Source of the DNA: Paenarthrobacter nicotinovorans
GTDB lineage: Bacteria > Actinomycetota > Actinomycetes > Actinomycetales > Micrococcaceae
NCBI RefSeq assembly: GCF_021919345.1
Contig: NZ_CP089293.1
Span: forward strand, 3,968,001 to 4,032,000
DNA: 64,000 nt
Direction: 5' to 3'
Shown in pieces: positions 1-8,474 of this stretch. Both the position numbers and the translations under genes were made by a program. The notes under the pieces were generated by a model. That model was given only the letters and a program-made list of their open reading frames with translations, was not told where the DNA came from and searched no databases. Positions within the stretch are counted from its first letter, which is position 1. The number at the start of each line of letters is the position of its first letter.

Positions 1-1037
1 ACCCCGAACTTCGCGGCCAGCAGCAGGATGGCGATGTTCTCGTTGACCCCGGCTACGCGGGCGGCGTCGATCTGCAGGACCTGCAGCGAGCCCGCCTGGA
101 GCATCTGTTTGAACACCACCCGGTTCTGGACGTGCTCCCCCGTTGCCACCGGAATGGGTGCCACTGCGCGGGCGATGGCGGCGTGCCCGAGGATGTCGTC
201 CGGGCTGGTGGGTTCTTCGATCCAGGCGATGTCGTACGGGGCAAGGTGGGCCATCCAGTCGATGGCGTCCTGGACATCCCAGCGCTGGTTGGCATCAACA
301 GCGATCCTGATGTCCGGGCCCACGGCGGCGCGGGCGGCCCGGACGCGGCGGATGTCGTCGTCCAAGGACGCCCCCACCTTCAGCTTGATCTGTGTGAATC
401 CGTCCGCCACCGCTTCCTTGGCCAGCCGCGTCAGTTTCGCGTCGCTGTAACCCAGCCATCCCGGCGTCGTGGTGTACGCGGGGTAGCCTTCAGCGCGAAG
501 GGCGGCCTTCCGCTGTTCCTTTCCCGGTTCTGCGGCGCGGAGGATGGCCAGGGCTTCGTCCGGGGTGAGTGCGTCCGTGAGGTACCTGAAGTCGACCAGT
601 GCCACGATTTCTTCGGGGGCCATGTCGGCAAGCAGTTCCCACAGGGGAAGTCCCGCACGTTTGGCTTTCAAGTCCCAAAGGGCGTTGACCACCGCGCCGA
701 TGGCCATGTGCATGACGCCTTTTTCGGGTCCGAGCCAGCGGAGTTGGGAGTCGTGGGCCAGGAGCTTCCACGTCGCACCCATGTCCTCCAGCAAGGCTTC
801 GACATCGGCACCAAGGATGTGTCCGCGCAGGGCGTTGATGGCTGCCGTTTCCACCTCGTTGCCGCGACCGATGGTGAAGACGAAACCGTGGCCCTCATGC
901 CTGTCGGTGGCGTCGGTGCGGATGACCAGGTACGCGGCTGAGTAATCCGGATCCGGGTTCATGGCATCGGAACCATCCAGGTCCCGGGACGTCGGGAAGC
1001 GAATATCGAATGTTTCGATTTCGGTGATGATGCTCAT
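1..1037 (-). CDS. fucD: L-fuconate dehydratase, 3' end beyond window
   Basis: Enolase-superfamily dehydratase that converts L-fuconate to 2-keto-3-deoxy-L-fuconate in the cytoplasm. About 345 of the family's roughly 435 residues are visible; the C-terminus lies off the left edge. I translated it from the reverse strand: it opens [19 protein letters not shown] and carries family stretches such as [31 protein letters not shown], the IKLKVG active-site lysine motif, AVDANQRWD and [10 protein letters not shown], the last two supplying metal ligands. These closely match the Xanthomonas FucD sequence as I recall it. The ATG at 1037 was chosen because the conserved N-terminus starts there. It is divergent from the hydrolase and SDR genes of the same pathway. 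Confidence 0.93.
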   Translation of the reverse strand, partial: MSIITEIETFDIRFPTSRDLDGSDAMNPDPDYSAAYLVIRTDATDRHEGHGFVFTIGRGNEVETAAINALRGHILGADVEALLEDMGATWKLLAHDSQLRWLGPEKGVMHMAIGAVVNALWDLKAKRAGLPLWELLADMAPEEIVALVDFRYLTDALTPDEALAILRAAEPGKEQRKAALRAEGYPAYTTTPGWLGYSDAKLTRLAKEAVADGFTQIKLKVGASLDDDIRRVRAARAAVGPDIRIAVDANQRWDVQDAIDWMAHLAPYDIAWIEEPTSPDDILGHAAIARAVAPIPVATGEHVQNRVVFKQMLQAGSLQVLQIDAARVAGVNENIAILLLAAKFG

Positions 1038-1076
1038 TGGGCTCCTGGCTACGTCGTATTCTTCGATGACAGCTAA

Positions 1077-1152
1077 ACATCGGATGTATGCCTTGTCAAT
1101 GGGTCACATTTCCGTATTATGGGGGAAAACATCACACTAGAGTTCGGATGTT
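1077..1152. promoter_or_regulatory. Candidate operators in the fuc divergent promoter
   Basis: The 139-bp spacer between fucD and the hydrolase gene contains a near-perfect palindrome ACATC-G-GATGT at 1077-1087. A second, wider inverted repeat, AACATC-N13-GATGTT, spans 1128-1152. The shared half-site GATGT suggests that one dimeric regulator controls both transcription units. No cognate regulator gene is visible in the window. The assignment rests on symmetry and position only. Confidence 0.4.
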
Positions 1153-1176
1153 AGTCCCGAACGCACGGAGGAAGCC

Positions 1177-2088
1177 ATGACCTTGAAATTCGCCAGGCTG
1201 GGTACGGCCGGAAACGAACAACCGGCCGTCATCGCCCAGGACGCCCACGGCCTCGAAAAATACTTCAGCCTCACCACCCTCACCCAGGACATCGACGGCA
1301 AGTTCCTCGCCTCTGATGGCATCGAACGCACCCGTGCGGCCCTGGAAAACGGTGAACTCGGGGAAATTTCGGCCGAGGGGCTGCGCATCGGCGCACCCGT
1401 CGCCCGCCCCGGCGCGGTGGTTGCCATCGGCCTGAACTACACCGCGCACGCTGCCGAATCCGGCGCCACGCCGCCCGAAGTTCCCGTGGTGTTCCTGAAG
1501 CCGAGCAACACCATCGCGGGACCGTTCGACGCCGCCCCCATCCCGCCGTCGTCCGAAAAATACGACTGGGAAGTGGAGCTGGCCATCGTAATCGGCCGGG
1601 AAGCGTCATACCTTTCCTCCGTTGAAGAAGCGGAGATGTGCATCGCCGGCTACGCCGTGGCCAACGACCTCTCGGAGCGCGAATACCAGATTCCCGGCGC
1701 TGCCGGACAGTGGACCAAGGGCAAGACCCTCCCCGGCTCCACTCCCCTGGGACCCTGGCTGGTACCCGCTGCGGACATCGACGCCGCCAACCTCCGGCTC
1801 CGCACCCTGGTCAACGGCGAAGACCGCCAGGACTCAACCACCTCGGACATGATCTTCGACCCCGCCACGATCGTCCACCACCTCAGCCAGTACATGATCC
1901 TTGAACCGGGCGATGTGATCATCACCGGCACTCCCGAAGGCGTCGCCCTGTCCGGCCGTTTCCCCTTCATCCAGCCGGGTGACGTTGTGGAACTCGAGAT
2001 TGAAGGCTTGGGCCGGCAGCGCCAGGAGTTCTACCGGGCACAAGCAGGATCGGCCCGCCCTGTTTCCTTCGCCGGCACCAACGCCTGA
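1177..2088 (+). CDS. Fumarylacetoacetate hydrolase family protein, probable 2,4-diketo-3-deoxy-L-fuconate hydrolase
   Basis: This 303-residue FAH-fold metal-dependent hydrolase probably cleaves 2,4-diketo-3-deoxy-L-fuconate to pyruvate and L-lactate, the last step of the non-phosphorylative L-fucose route. Family motifs are GLNYTAHAAESG near residue 90, the metal-binding YDWEVELAIVIG near 130, GYAVANDLSERE near 155, and GDVIITGTPEGVALS near 245. The ATG is preceded by a strong CGGAGGAAG ribosome-binding site. The assignment to the fuconate substrate comes from the divergent fucD and the following SDR gene; the FAH family alone would also allow acylpyruvate substrates. Confidence 0.85.
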   Translation: MTLKFARLGTAGNEQPAVIAQDAHGLEKYFSLTTLTQDIDGKFLASDGIERTRAALENGELGEISAEGLRIGAPVARPGAVVAIGLNYTAHAAESGATPPEVPVVFLKPSNTIAGPFDAAPIPPSSEKYDWEVELAIVIGREASYLSSVEEAEMCIAGYAVANDLSEREYQIPGAAGQWTKGKTLPGSTPLGPWLVPAADIDAANLRLRTLVNGEDRQDSTTSDMIFDPATIVHHLSQYMILEPGDVIITGTPEGVALSGRFPFIQPGDVVELEIEGLGRQRQEFYRAQAGSARPVSFAGTNA

Positions 2089-2098
2089 GCGCCGCGCC

Positions 2099-2851
2099 AT
2101 GACCGGCAAGGAATTCGACGGCCTCGCAGCCCTCGTCACAGGCGGTGCCTCGGGTATCGGGGCGGCCATTGCGGACCGCCTCGCCGCAGGCGGCGCCCAA
2201 GTGGCGGTCCTGGACCTCGCTCCGGAAACCAGCCCGCACTTCGGCGTGCACTGCAACGTGGCCGACGACGCCTCGGTGCGCACCGCCGTCGAGAGTGTCG
2301 CCCAACAGTTCGGTCGCCTGGATATCGTGATCAACAACGCCGGGATCGGCGCACAGGGTGACATCGCCGCGAACGACGACGAGGAATGGCTGCGTGTCCT
2401 CAATGTCAACGTCGTGGGCATTGCCCGCGTCAGCCGCGCGGCCTTGCCGCACCTGCGCCAATCACCGGCCGCGGCGATCGTAAATACGTGCTCCATCGCA
2501 GCGACCGCCGGCTTGCCGCAACGTGCACTGTACTCGGCGTCAAAGGGCGCGGTCCTGTCGCTGACCCTCGCCATGGCCGCGGACCACGTCCGGGAAGGAA
2601 TCCGCGTGAACTGCGTCAACCCGGGCACCGTTGATACCCCCTGGGTGGGCCGCCTGTTGGATTCGGCCGCTGACCCCGCCGGCGAGCGCGCCGCACTCAA
2701 TGCCCGCCAGCCGCACGGCCGGATGGTGGACCCCGCTGAAGTGGCCGGCGCCGTCGCGTATCTGGCGAGCCCGCTGTCAGGTTCGACGTCGGGCACCTCG
2801 CTGGCGGTCGACGGCGGCATGCAGGGTCTGCGGCTGCGTCCGGTTCAGTAA
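2099..2851 (+). CDS. SDR family oxidoreductase, probable 2-keto-3-deoxy-L-fuconate dehydrogenase
   Basis: A 250-residue short-chain dehydrogenase, predicted cytoplasmic and NAD(P)-dependent. It has the Rossmann motif TGGASGIG near residue 15, NNAG near 82, a Ser-Tyr-Lys active site (YSASKG near 145) and a C-terminal SGTSLAVDGG segment typical of classical SDRs. The open frame extends further upstream, but I place the start at the ATG 11 nt after the hydrolase stop, immediately before the conserved N-terminus. Its place in the fuc cluster suggests oxidation of the C4 hydroxyl of 2-keto-3-deoxy-L-fuconate, linking FucD to the hydrolase. L-fucose dehydrogenase is the alternative. Confidence 0.8.
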   Translation: MTGKEFDGLAALVTGGASGIGAAIADRLAAGGAQVAVLDLAPETSPHFGVHCNVADDASVRTAVESVAQQFGRLDIVINNAGIGAQGDIAANDDEEWLRVLNVNVVGIARVSRAALPHLRQSPAAAIVNTCSIAATAGLPQRALYSASKGAVLSLTLAMAADHVREGIRVNCVNPGTVDTPWVGRLLDSAADPAGERAALNARQPHGRMVDPAEVAGAVAYLASPLSGSTSGTSLAVDGGMQGLRLRPVQ

Positions 2852-2866
2852 CGGGCCGGGGTTGTT

Positions 2867-4033
2867 TCAGTAGAGCCCGTTGAAGATGTTCCACCCCCAG
2901 CCAACAGTCTCCACGCCCTTCCAACCGCCGCGCCCATCGCCGTAGTACATCAGCAGTTCGCCGGCGCTGTTGACGCCGTGGATATCAGCGAAGCCGTCAC
3001 GGTTGAAGTCCCCGGCACTGCCGATCTTGCCCAGCACGTTCCACCCTTGGCCTACTTGCCGTGGCGCCAACCATCCGCCGCTCCCGTTACCGCCGTAGAG
3101 GAACAGACGTCCCGCCTTGTCCTTGGCGAGGACGTCTACCGTGCCGTCGCCATTGAAATCGCCTGGCGTAATGAGCAGGTCCATGACGCCCCAGCCCTGG
3201 CCAACATGGACCCGGGGAGTCCAACCACGGGCGGCTTTGGGATAGAGGTAGAGATTGCCATTGGGTTCAGCGGCCAGGAGGTCGTTGTACCCGTCGCCGT
3301 CGAAGTCCCCGGGGCCAACGACCTTGTCCATGGCGTTCCAGCCCCAGCCGATCTCCGACGGATAGGCGTTCGCCGGGAAAGTTCCGTCTCCCCTGCCCCA
3401 GAACATCCAGAGCCTCCCCACTGCGTCAGTAGCGAGGAGCTCGGTTTTGCCGTCGCTGGTGAGGTCGCCGGCGCCAATGATCCTCGTGTAGGCGCCCCAG
3501 CCGGGGCCTATCAGCTGGGGCGGCTTCCATCCTTGCGTTGTGTCCTGGCCCGCATAGAGCATGAGCGCGCCATCTTGCCGACGTCCCAGAAGATCGAAGA
3601 CTCCCCTGTCCGTGAATCCTTCCGCGCGCATGGGTTGGCTTTTGACCACTTCGGATTCCTTCACCACCACCTGCGCCGGGTGGCACGCCTGCGAGCCCGT
3701 GACCACGGCAGAGATCCGGGTTCCGACGTCCTCGATGTCGAGGTCGTAGAACTGCGAGTATGCCGGCTCCGGCGTCACCGGCTCTCCGTCGCGAAGCCAC
3801 TGGACGGAGTAGCCGTGCTGCGGGTCCGGGTCACAGGAGGAGAAGTACTCGTGGGCGCCACTGACTGACAAGCCGCTCCCGACATAGGCGGGGCCATTGA
3901 TGCTGAAATCGTCCGGTTCCACGGCATTCGCAGCCGGAACCGGGACGGTGGAGGCCAGGATCGCGGCCAGGGTTGCGGCCCCTGCGGCTACTGCCCGCCG
4001 CAGCGAGGTTATGACGCCCAATGCAGAACCCAC
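2867..4033 (-). CDS. Secreted FG-GAP/VCBS repeat protein
   Basis: A predicted exported protein of 388 residues. A twin-basic, hydrophobic signal peptide ends near VPAANA. An Ig-like domain follows, with the YVGSGLSVSG start and an aromatic/Trp core pattern seen in actinobacterial surface proteins. About five FG-GAP-type repeats come next, each with a DxDGDGxxD-like calcium loop (for example GDFDGDGYNDLLA, GDFNGDGTVDVLA). The protein ends in WGWNIFNGLY. I chose the GTG at 4033 because GGGAGCAAC lies just upstream and the signal peptide then starts cleanly; an ATG at 4072 is possible. Three paralogues lie at 44.3-47.8 kb. It probably folds as a partial beta-propeller; its ligand is unknown. Confidence 0.85.
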   Translation of the reverse strand: MGSALGVITSLRRAVAAGAATLAAILASTVPVPAANAVEPDDFSINGPAYVGSGLSVSGAHEYFSSCDPDPQHGYSVQWLRDGEPVTPEPAYSQFYDLDIEDVGTRISAVVTGSQACHPAQVVVKESEVVKSQPMRAEGFTDRGVFDLLGRRQDGALMLYAGQDTTQGWKPPQLIGPGWGAYTRIIGAGDLTSDGKTELLATDAVGRLWMFWGRGDGTFPANAYPSEIGWGWNAMDKVVGPGDFDGDGYNDLLAAEPNGNLYLYPKAARGWTPRVHVGQGWGVMDLLITPGDFNGDGTVDVLAKDKAGRLFLYGGNGSGGWLAPRQVGQGWNVLGKIGSAGDFNRDGFADIHGVNSAGELLMYYGDGRGGWKGVETVGWGWNIFNGLY

Positions 4034-4192
4034 GTTGCTCCCTTGAACATGCTGACAGTTTCCTGCGCCCATCTTAGGTTCGCCCTCCGACGCCGTAACG
4101 CAACGGGGCCGCAACGTTCGGCAGCAGTGCTTCGCCTATGCTCAACTCCAAGGAATCAACGGCGACTCACTTACTGCCCAGGAGAAGAACTC

Positions 4193-5485
4193 ATGACCAA
4201 TTGGCGCATCCGGGACTTTCACTCGTCCGATCTTGACGGCATCCTGCACCTCTGGGAGTCGCTCAAGGCCGACGGCGTGGAGCCCGTCTATGCGTTATCG
4301 GAAGTCCTTGCATCCTGCGAGAAGGACCACGCGGTGGTGGCGGTGCAGGGCGAGCAGGTGGTGGGCGCCGCCGTCGGACGTGCCGCGCACGACCAAGGCT
4401 GGATCGTTTTCCTCGCCACCCTCACCGAGTTCCGGGGGCGGGGCATCGGCACCTCACTGCTGTCCGCCGTCGAGAACCGCATGGCCCCGCACGGCCTGAA
4501 CAAGCTGTCCGCTTTGATGCCGGAAACCGAAACGCGCGTGGAAGCGTTCCTGGGCCGCGGCTTCGTGGTGAAGAAGAACCTGCGCTACTTCGAGCGGACC
4601 ATTCCCGTGCAGCGCCAGGAGCTCGGCGCACTGGGACTGCTCGGCGGGCGGATCCTGGCGCGTGATTTGTGGGAGAACGTGGCGGGCATGCGCCGCGAGA
4701 AGGAACTGCTGGAGCGCCGCTTGGTCCTCCCCTTGGCCGAGGCCGACCTCGCGGACGAATACGGCGTGGTTCCTCCGCGGGCAGTGGTGCTGTTCGGTCC
4801 TCCGGGCACGGGCAAGACCACCTTTGCCAAGGCCATCGCATCGCGTTTGGAGTGGCCGTTTGTTGAGGTGTTCCCATCCCGGCTGGCCTCGGATCCCAAG
4901 GGCCTGGCCGGTGCACTGCGGGAGACCTTCCTGGAAATCGCCGAATTGGAGCACGCTGTGGTGTTCATCGACGAGGTGGAGGAGATTGCCTCCCAGCGTG
5001 CCGGGGATCCGCCGTCGCCGTTGCAGGGCGTCACCAATGAACTCCTCAAGATCATCCCCGCCTTCCGCGAACAGCCCGGCCGTTTGCTGGTCTGCGCCAC
5101 CAACTTCATCCGCGCACTCGATACCGCGTTCCTTCGCCACGGGCGCTTCGACTACGTCATTCCCATCGGGCTGCCGGACGTCCACGCCCGTGAGGCCATG
5201 TGGCAGCGCTTCGTTCCGGCGTCGGTGGTGGATGCCGTGGACATCGCCCAGCTGGTGGAGCGGACGGAAGGTTTCTCGCCGGCGGACATTGAGTTCGCGG
5301 CGCGCAGCGCCTCCCAGCGTGCCCTGGAGAAAGCCGTGTACGACGACGGTGCTGCCGCCCCCAACGGACGGAAGGGTCCGGTCACGCAGGACTACCTCGA
5401 CGCGATCGCCGATACCCGGACGACCGTGAGCGCCGAAGTGCACCAGGACTTCCTGGAAGACATCGACGTCCTGGGCCGCGTGTAG
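4193..5485 (+). CDS. GNAT N-acetyltransferase fused to an AAA+ ATPase
   Basis: A single 430-residue chain combining two enzymes. Residues about 1-150 form a GNAT fold with acetyl-CoA motif RGRGIGTSLL near 81 and the usual GRGF C-terminal segment. Residues about 190-400 form an AAA+ module with Walker A GPPGTGKT at 202-209, Walker B VVFIDEVEE near 256-264, sensor 1 ATN and an arginine-finger-like RHGRFD. The ATG follows GGAGAAG with good spacing and removes a long unconserved extension. The AAA+ part resembles FtsH/SpoVK-type class I ATPases. The ATPase may remodel or present substrates to the acetyltransferase, but no partner is visible nearby. Its substrate is unknown. Confidence 0.85.
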   Translation: MTNWRIRDFHSSDLDGILHLWESLKADGVEPVYALSEVLASCEKDHAVVAVQGEQVVGAAVGRAAHDQGWIVFLATLTEFRGRGIGTSLLSAVENRMAPHGLNKLSALMPETETRVEAFLGRGFVVKKNLRYFERTIPVQRQELGALGLLGGRILARDLWENVAGMRREKELLERRLVLPLAEADLADEYGVVPPRAVVLFGPPGTGKTTFAKAIASRLEWPFVEVFPSRLASDPKGLAGALRETFLEIAELEHAVVFIDEVEEIASQRAGDPPSPLQGVTNELLKIIPAFREQPGRLLVCATNFIRALDTAFLRHGRFDYVIPIGLPDVHAREAMWQRFVPASVVDAVDIAQLVERTEGFSPADIEFAARSASQRALEKAVYDDGAAAPNGRKGPVTQDYLDAIADTRTTVSAEVHQDFLEDIDVLGRV

Positions 5486-5496
5486 GCTTTGGCCGC

Positions 5497-5610
5497 GGGA
5501 ACGCCGGAGCCGTGCGGGAACGCCGGAGCGGTGCAGGAACGCCGGAGCCGTGCGGGAACGCCGGAGCCGTGCAGCGATCTGGACGCGAACCGGCGATCTG
5601 GACGCAATCC
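5497..5610. repeat. Two adjacent families of 19-bp tandem repeats
   Basis: Four head-to-tail copies of a 19-bp unit (consensus GGGAACGCCGGAGCCGTGC) run from 5497 to 5572, with single-base differences between copies. They are followed directly by two copies of a different 19-bp unit (AGCGATCTGGACGCGAACC type) at 5573-5610 and a partial third. The block fills the gap between the GNAT-AAA+ gene and ltrA and ends about 25 bp before the ltrA start. The second family would lie in the ltrA leader or promoter. Confidence 0.9.
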
Positions 5611-5636
5611 GGCGATCCGCCGGTAATCTTTGAGCC

Positions 5637-6881
5637 ATGTCCACGAATCCCCTTCGCCATGCCCTCTCCCGGATGGGCGGCCGTGATCCCCACGAGAAGC
5701 ACCGAACGGCCACCCCGCTTGAGCTGTTCTTCGACCTGACGTTTGTCATCGCTTTCGGCGTCGCCGGTAACCAGTTCGCGCATGCCGTGGCTGAAGCCCA
5801 TGTTGGGCCGGGTTTGCTCGGATTCTGCTACGCCATGTTCGCGGTGATCTGGGCATGGGTGAACTTCACGTGGTTTGCCAGCGCCTATGACACCGACGAC
5901 TGGGTCTTCAGGGTGGTCACGATGGTCCAGATGGTGGGGGTCCTCATCCTCGCCATGGGCATCGAACCGATGTTCCATTCACTGGTGGAGGGTGACCACG
6001 TCAATAACGTGGCCATCCTCATCGGCTACATCATCATGCGCGTTGCCCTGATCTTCCAATGGCTGCGTGCGGCCCGCCAGGACCCCGAACGCCGTGAGAC
6101 CTGCCTCCGCTACGCCAAGTACCTGGCGCTGGTGCAGGTGGGTTGGGTCGTAGCGTTGGTGATCGAAACCGATGTGCTCACCACGTTCCTTTTGGCCGCA
6201 CCCTTGTTCGTCCTGGAGATGTCCGTCCCTGGGCTTGCCGAACGCAAAGCCCGCACGCCTTGGCACGCGCACCACATTGCCGAAAGGTATGGCCTGCTCG
6301 CGATCATCGCCCTGGGCGAATGCCTGGTGGGCGCCATTGAGACGCTCCGGGCCATCGTTGCCCTGCACGGCTGGACGCTGGATGCCGCGCTGGTCGGCTT
6401 CAGCGGCACGGGGCTGGCGTTCGCCATGTGGTGGATCTACTTCATCCTGCCGTCAGGCCCTGCGCTCCATTTCCAAAGGCACCGCTCCTGGGTGTTCGGC
6501 TACGGGCACATGTTCATTTTCGCTGCGATTGCCGCCACGGGTGCCGGGCTGCACATCGCTGCCTACTTCATCGACCACGAGGCCAACATCAGCGGGGCAG
6601 CGGCCGCGGCCTCGATTGCCATTCCCATTATTTTGTTCAAGGTTTCCCTGACCACGCTCTACGGCATCATGCTCAATCCGGGCCGGGAGCTGCTCTGGAG
6701 CACAGCTGTGGTGGTTCTTGGCCTGGCGGGAAGTATCGCCATGGCCGCAGCAGGCGCATCCGTGCCTCTGTGCATGCTGGAAATGATGCTGGTGCTGGGC
6801 CTGTCCATCGCATACGACGAACGGCGTGGGCATAAGGGCCGTGCCGCGGCACTTCGCCGGCTGGAAGCTGCGGCCGGCTAG
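5637..6881 (+). CDS. ltrA: Low temperature requirement protein A (LtrA) family membrane protein
   Basis: An integral membrane protein of 414 residues with about ten to twelve hydrophobic segments. The N-terminal RTATPLELFFDLTFVIAFG segment (around residues 23-41) is the LtrA family signature, and a WAWVNFTWFASAYDTDDW stretch follows. The family is named from a Listeria cold-growth phenotype; its biochemical role is unknown. The ATG at 5637 sits just after the 19-bp repeat block, and no strong ribosome-binding site is obvious. It is transcribed alone and faces the convergent HD-domain gene. Confidence 0.88.
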   Translation: MSTNPLRHALSRMGGRDPHEKHRTATPLELFFDLTFVIAFGVAGNQFAHAVAEAHVGPGLLGFCYAMFAVIWAWVNFTWFASAYDTDDWVFRVVTMVQMVGVLILAMGIEPMFHSLVEGDHVNNVAILIGYIIMRVALIFQWLRAARQDPERRETCLRYAKYLALVQVGWVVALVIETDVLTTFLLAAPLFVLEMSVPGLAERKARTPWHAHHIAERYGLLAIIALGECLVGAIETLRAIVALHGWTLDAALVGFSGTGLAFAMWWIYFILPSGPALHFQRHRSWVFGYGHMFIFAAIAATGAGLHIAAYFIDHEANISGAAAAASIAIPIILFKVSLTTLYGIMLNPGRELLWSTAVVVLGLAGSIAMAAAGASVPLCMLEMMLVLGLSIAYDERRGHKGRAAALRRLEAAAG

Positions 6882-6903
6882 GGCAAGCTACCTGGGGGGC
6901 TTA

Positions 6904-6934
6904 GGGCGGGCACGGGTGCGCCCCAGGCCCGCCC
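6904..6934. terminator. Hairpin between convergent ltrA and HD gene
   Basis: GGGCGGGC (6904-6911) pairs perfectly with GCCCGCCC (6927-6934) in the 63-bp gap between two convergent genes. There is no clear T-tract on either side. It is a plausible bidirectional terminator by position. Confidence 0.5.
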
Positions 6935-6944
6935 CGCCACGCAG

Positions 6945-7481
6945 CTACTCAGGAACGATCTCGTCCAGTTCCGCAAGCAGGTGCGGGTTGATCCGCTCAA
7001 GGATCTGCTGGACTTCCTCGCGCGGAACTGCCGAATACAGCACCGGGCGGGCATCGGCGTAGCGGGTTACCGGGGGTTTGTCCGGCCACTTCTCCGCGAG
7101 GGCCCGGACCCGTTCCGGCAAGGAGTTATGGGCGTTGTCCGCGATCTTTACCAACGTGGCGTCGTGGTCCTCCGCAACGTAACGGATGCCGGCGTCGTAA
7201 TCATCGGGATCGTCGTGGAAGCGGCGGGTGACGCGCTCGATAATGGCCAGTGCCCGCTCTGACACGCCCATCTCCAGCAGCGCTTGCCGGGTGATGGGCG
7301 TGTCCTCGGCGATGTCGTGAAGGTACCCCGCAATCCGGATATCCTCGTCAAAATCGGCAAGGGCATCGCCGACAGCCAGGACATGCTCCCGGTACGGGCG
7401 CTTCAGTTTGTCCTTCTGGCGGTTGTGGGCCACCTCCGCCAGGACCTTGGCTGTCTCTACGGTGAAGCGTGGTTCGGTCAT
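6945..7481 (-). CDS. HD-domain phosphohydrolase
   Basis: A 178-residue soluble protein with the HD metal-binding arrangement: H33 in REHVLAV, H55-D56 in LHDIAEDT and D115 in KIADNAHN. The HDIAEDT and KIAD motifs resemble those of RelA/SpoT and MESH1 (p)ppGpp hydrolases, so a nucleotide phosphohydrolase role is likely. No synthetase or regulatory domain is present. It stands alone between ltrA and an SDR gene. Other small HD hydrolases acting on dNTPs cannot be excluded from sequence alone. Confidence 0.8.
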   Translation of the reverse strand: MTEPRFTVETAKVLAEVAHNRQKDKLKRPYREHVLAVGDALADFDEDIRIAGYLHDIAEDTPITRQALLEMGVSERALAIIERVTRRFHDDPDDYDAGIRYVAEDHDATLVKIADNAHNSLPERVRALAEKWPDKPPVTRYADARPVLYSAVPREEVQQILERINPHLLAELDEIVPE

Positions 7482-7565
7482 GCTGGCCTCCGGCTTGGCA
7501 ACGGACCTGCGGGGACAGGTCCTTTTACTCAGGCTATCCGCTGTTGCCGCGCCGGAAGTACCGGC

Positions 7566-8357
7566 CTAGGAGTCCTGGACGGCCCGGGCGGCGATCGCAA
7601 CGGTCACGGCCCTGGGCAACCGCTGGGCGAAGGCAGCGCCTACCCGGTTCATCCACCCGGAGACAACGCTGCCGGGAGTGACCTTGCGGTCCAGCGCCTT
7701 GATGGCCGTCTCCACCACCTGGGCGGAGGTCTGCATCCTGCCCACCGCCGCGGATTGGCTGCCCAGGACATCGAAGAACTCCGTGCGTGTGGCCCCCGGG
7801 CAGAGGGCCAGGACATTGAGCCCCGAATCCTTGGTTTCATGGGCGACGGCTTCCGTGAAGCTCAGCACGAAGGCCTTGGTTGCGCCGTAGACCGCCATTC
7901 CGGGAATCGGCTGGAAAGCAGCCGTGCTGGCCACATTCACCAGCGCACCCTTGCCCGACTCGAGCATTCCGGGCAGGAAGGCCCGCGTGATATCCACCAG
8001 GGCAGCTACATTGAGCGAGATTTCGGAGGCAATAACGGCCGGGTCTTCCTCCACCAACAGGCCATGGGTGCCGAAGCCGGCATTGTTGATCAAGGTGTCC
8101 ACGGTGATGCCGCGTCCGGCCAGTTCCTTGAAGAGCTCTGCGCCTACGCCTGCCCGGCCCAGATCCATGGGCAGCACTGTCACGGTGATGCCGTGCTCGC
8201 TGCGCAGTTGCTGCGCCAAATCTTCCAGACGGTCAACACGACGGGCAACCAGGACGAGGTTGGAACCCCGGGCGGCGAAGCGCTGCGCGAATTCGGCGCC
8301 GAGCCCGGAACTGGCTCCCGTGATGAGCGCGGTGGTATCGGAGTAGGTCATGGTCAT
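7566..8357 (-). CDS. SDR family NAD(P)-dependent oxidoreductase
   Basis: A 263-residue classical short-chain dehydrogenase. It shows the TGASSGLG cofactor motif near residue 14, NNAGFG near 90, the catalytic Ser in NVASTAAF and the YGATKAF Tyr/Lys motif near 155. It resembles the DltE/YdfG-like broad-specificity group. An ATG at 8357 is chosen over a TTG 12 nt upstream; an ATG at 8351 is also possible, and the ribosome-binding site is weak. It is divergent from a TetR gene whose spacer carries three operator-like repeats, so the TetR protein probably represses this enzyme. Substrate unknown. Confidence 0.85.
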   Translation of the reverse strand: MTMTYSDTTALITGASSGLGAEFAQRFAARGSNLVLVARRVDRLEDLAQQLRSEHGITVTVLPMDLGRAGVGAELFKELAGRGITVDTLINNAGFGTHGLLVEEDPAVIASEISLNVAALVDITRAFLPGMLESGKGALVNVASTAAFQPIPGMAVYGATKAFVLSFTEAVAHETKDSGLNVLALCPGATRTEFFDVLGSQSAAVGRMQTSAQVVETAIKALDRKVTPGSVVSGWMNRVGAAFAQRLPRAVTVAIAARAVQDS

Positions 8358-8404
8358 GATGGGGTCCAATCGTCGGGGCGGGAAATGCTGGGGCGGGGAC
8401 TGAT

Positions 8405-8455
8405 GTAGTCGCTGTCTACATGGTAGGCAGTGGCTACATTGTTGTCAATGCCTAC
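8405..8455. promoter_or_regulatory. Three operator-like repeats, GTAG-N7-CTAC, 18-bp period
   Basis: The SDR/TetR divergent spacer holds GTAG-N7-CTAC at 8405-8419, an identical arrangement at 8423-8437, and an imperfect GTTG-N7-CTAC at 8441-8455. Each inverted repeat starts 18 bp after the previous one. The layout strongly suggests a tandem operator for the adjacent TetR regulator, covering the promoters of both genes. Confidence 0.65.
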
Positions 8456-8474
8456 ATTGGCCTAGACTTGACCC

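Noticed and set aside
132..941. 269-codon plus-strand frame at the left edge
   Set aside because: It is antisense to fucD, whose reverse-strand translation matches the family over its whole visible length.
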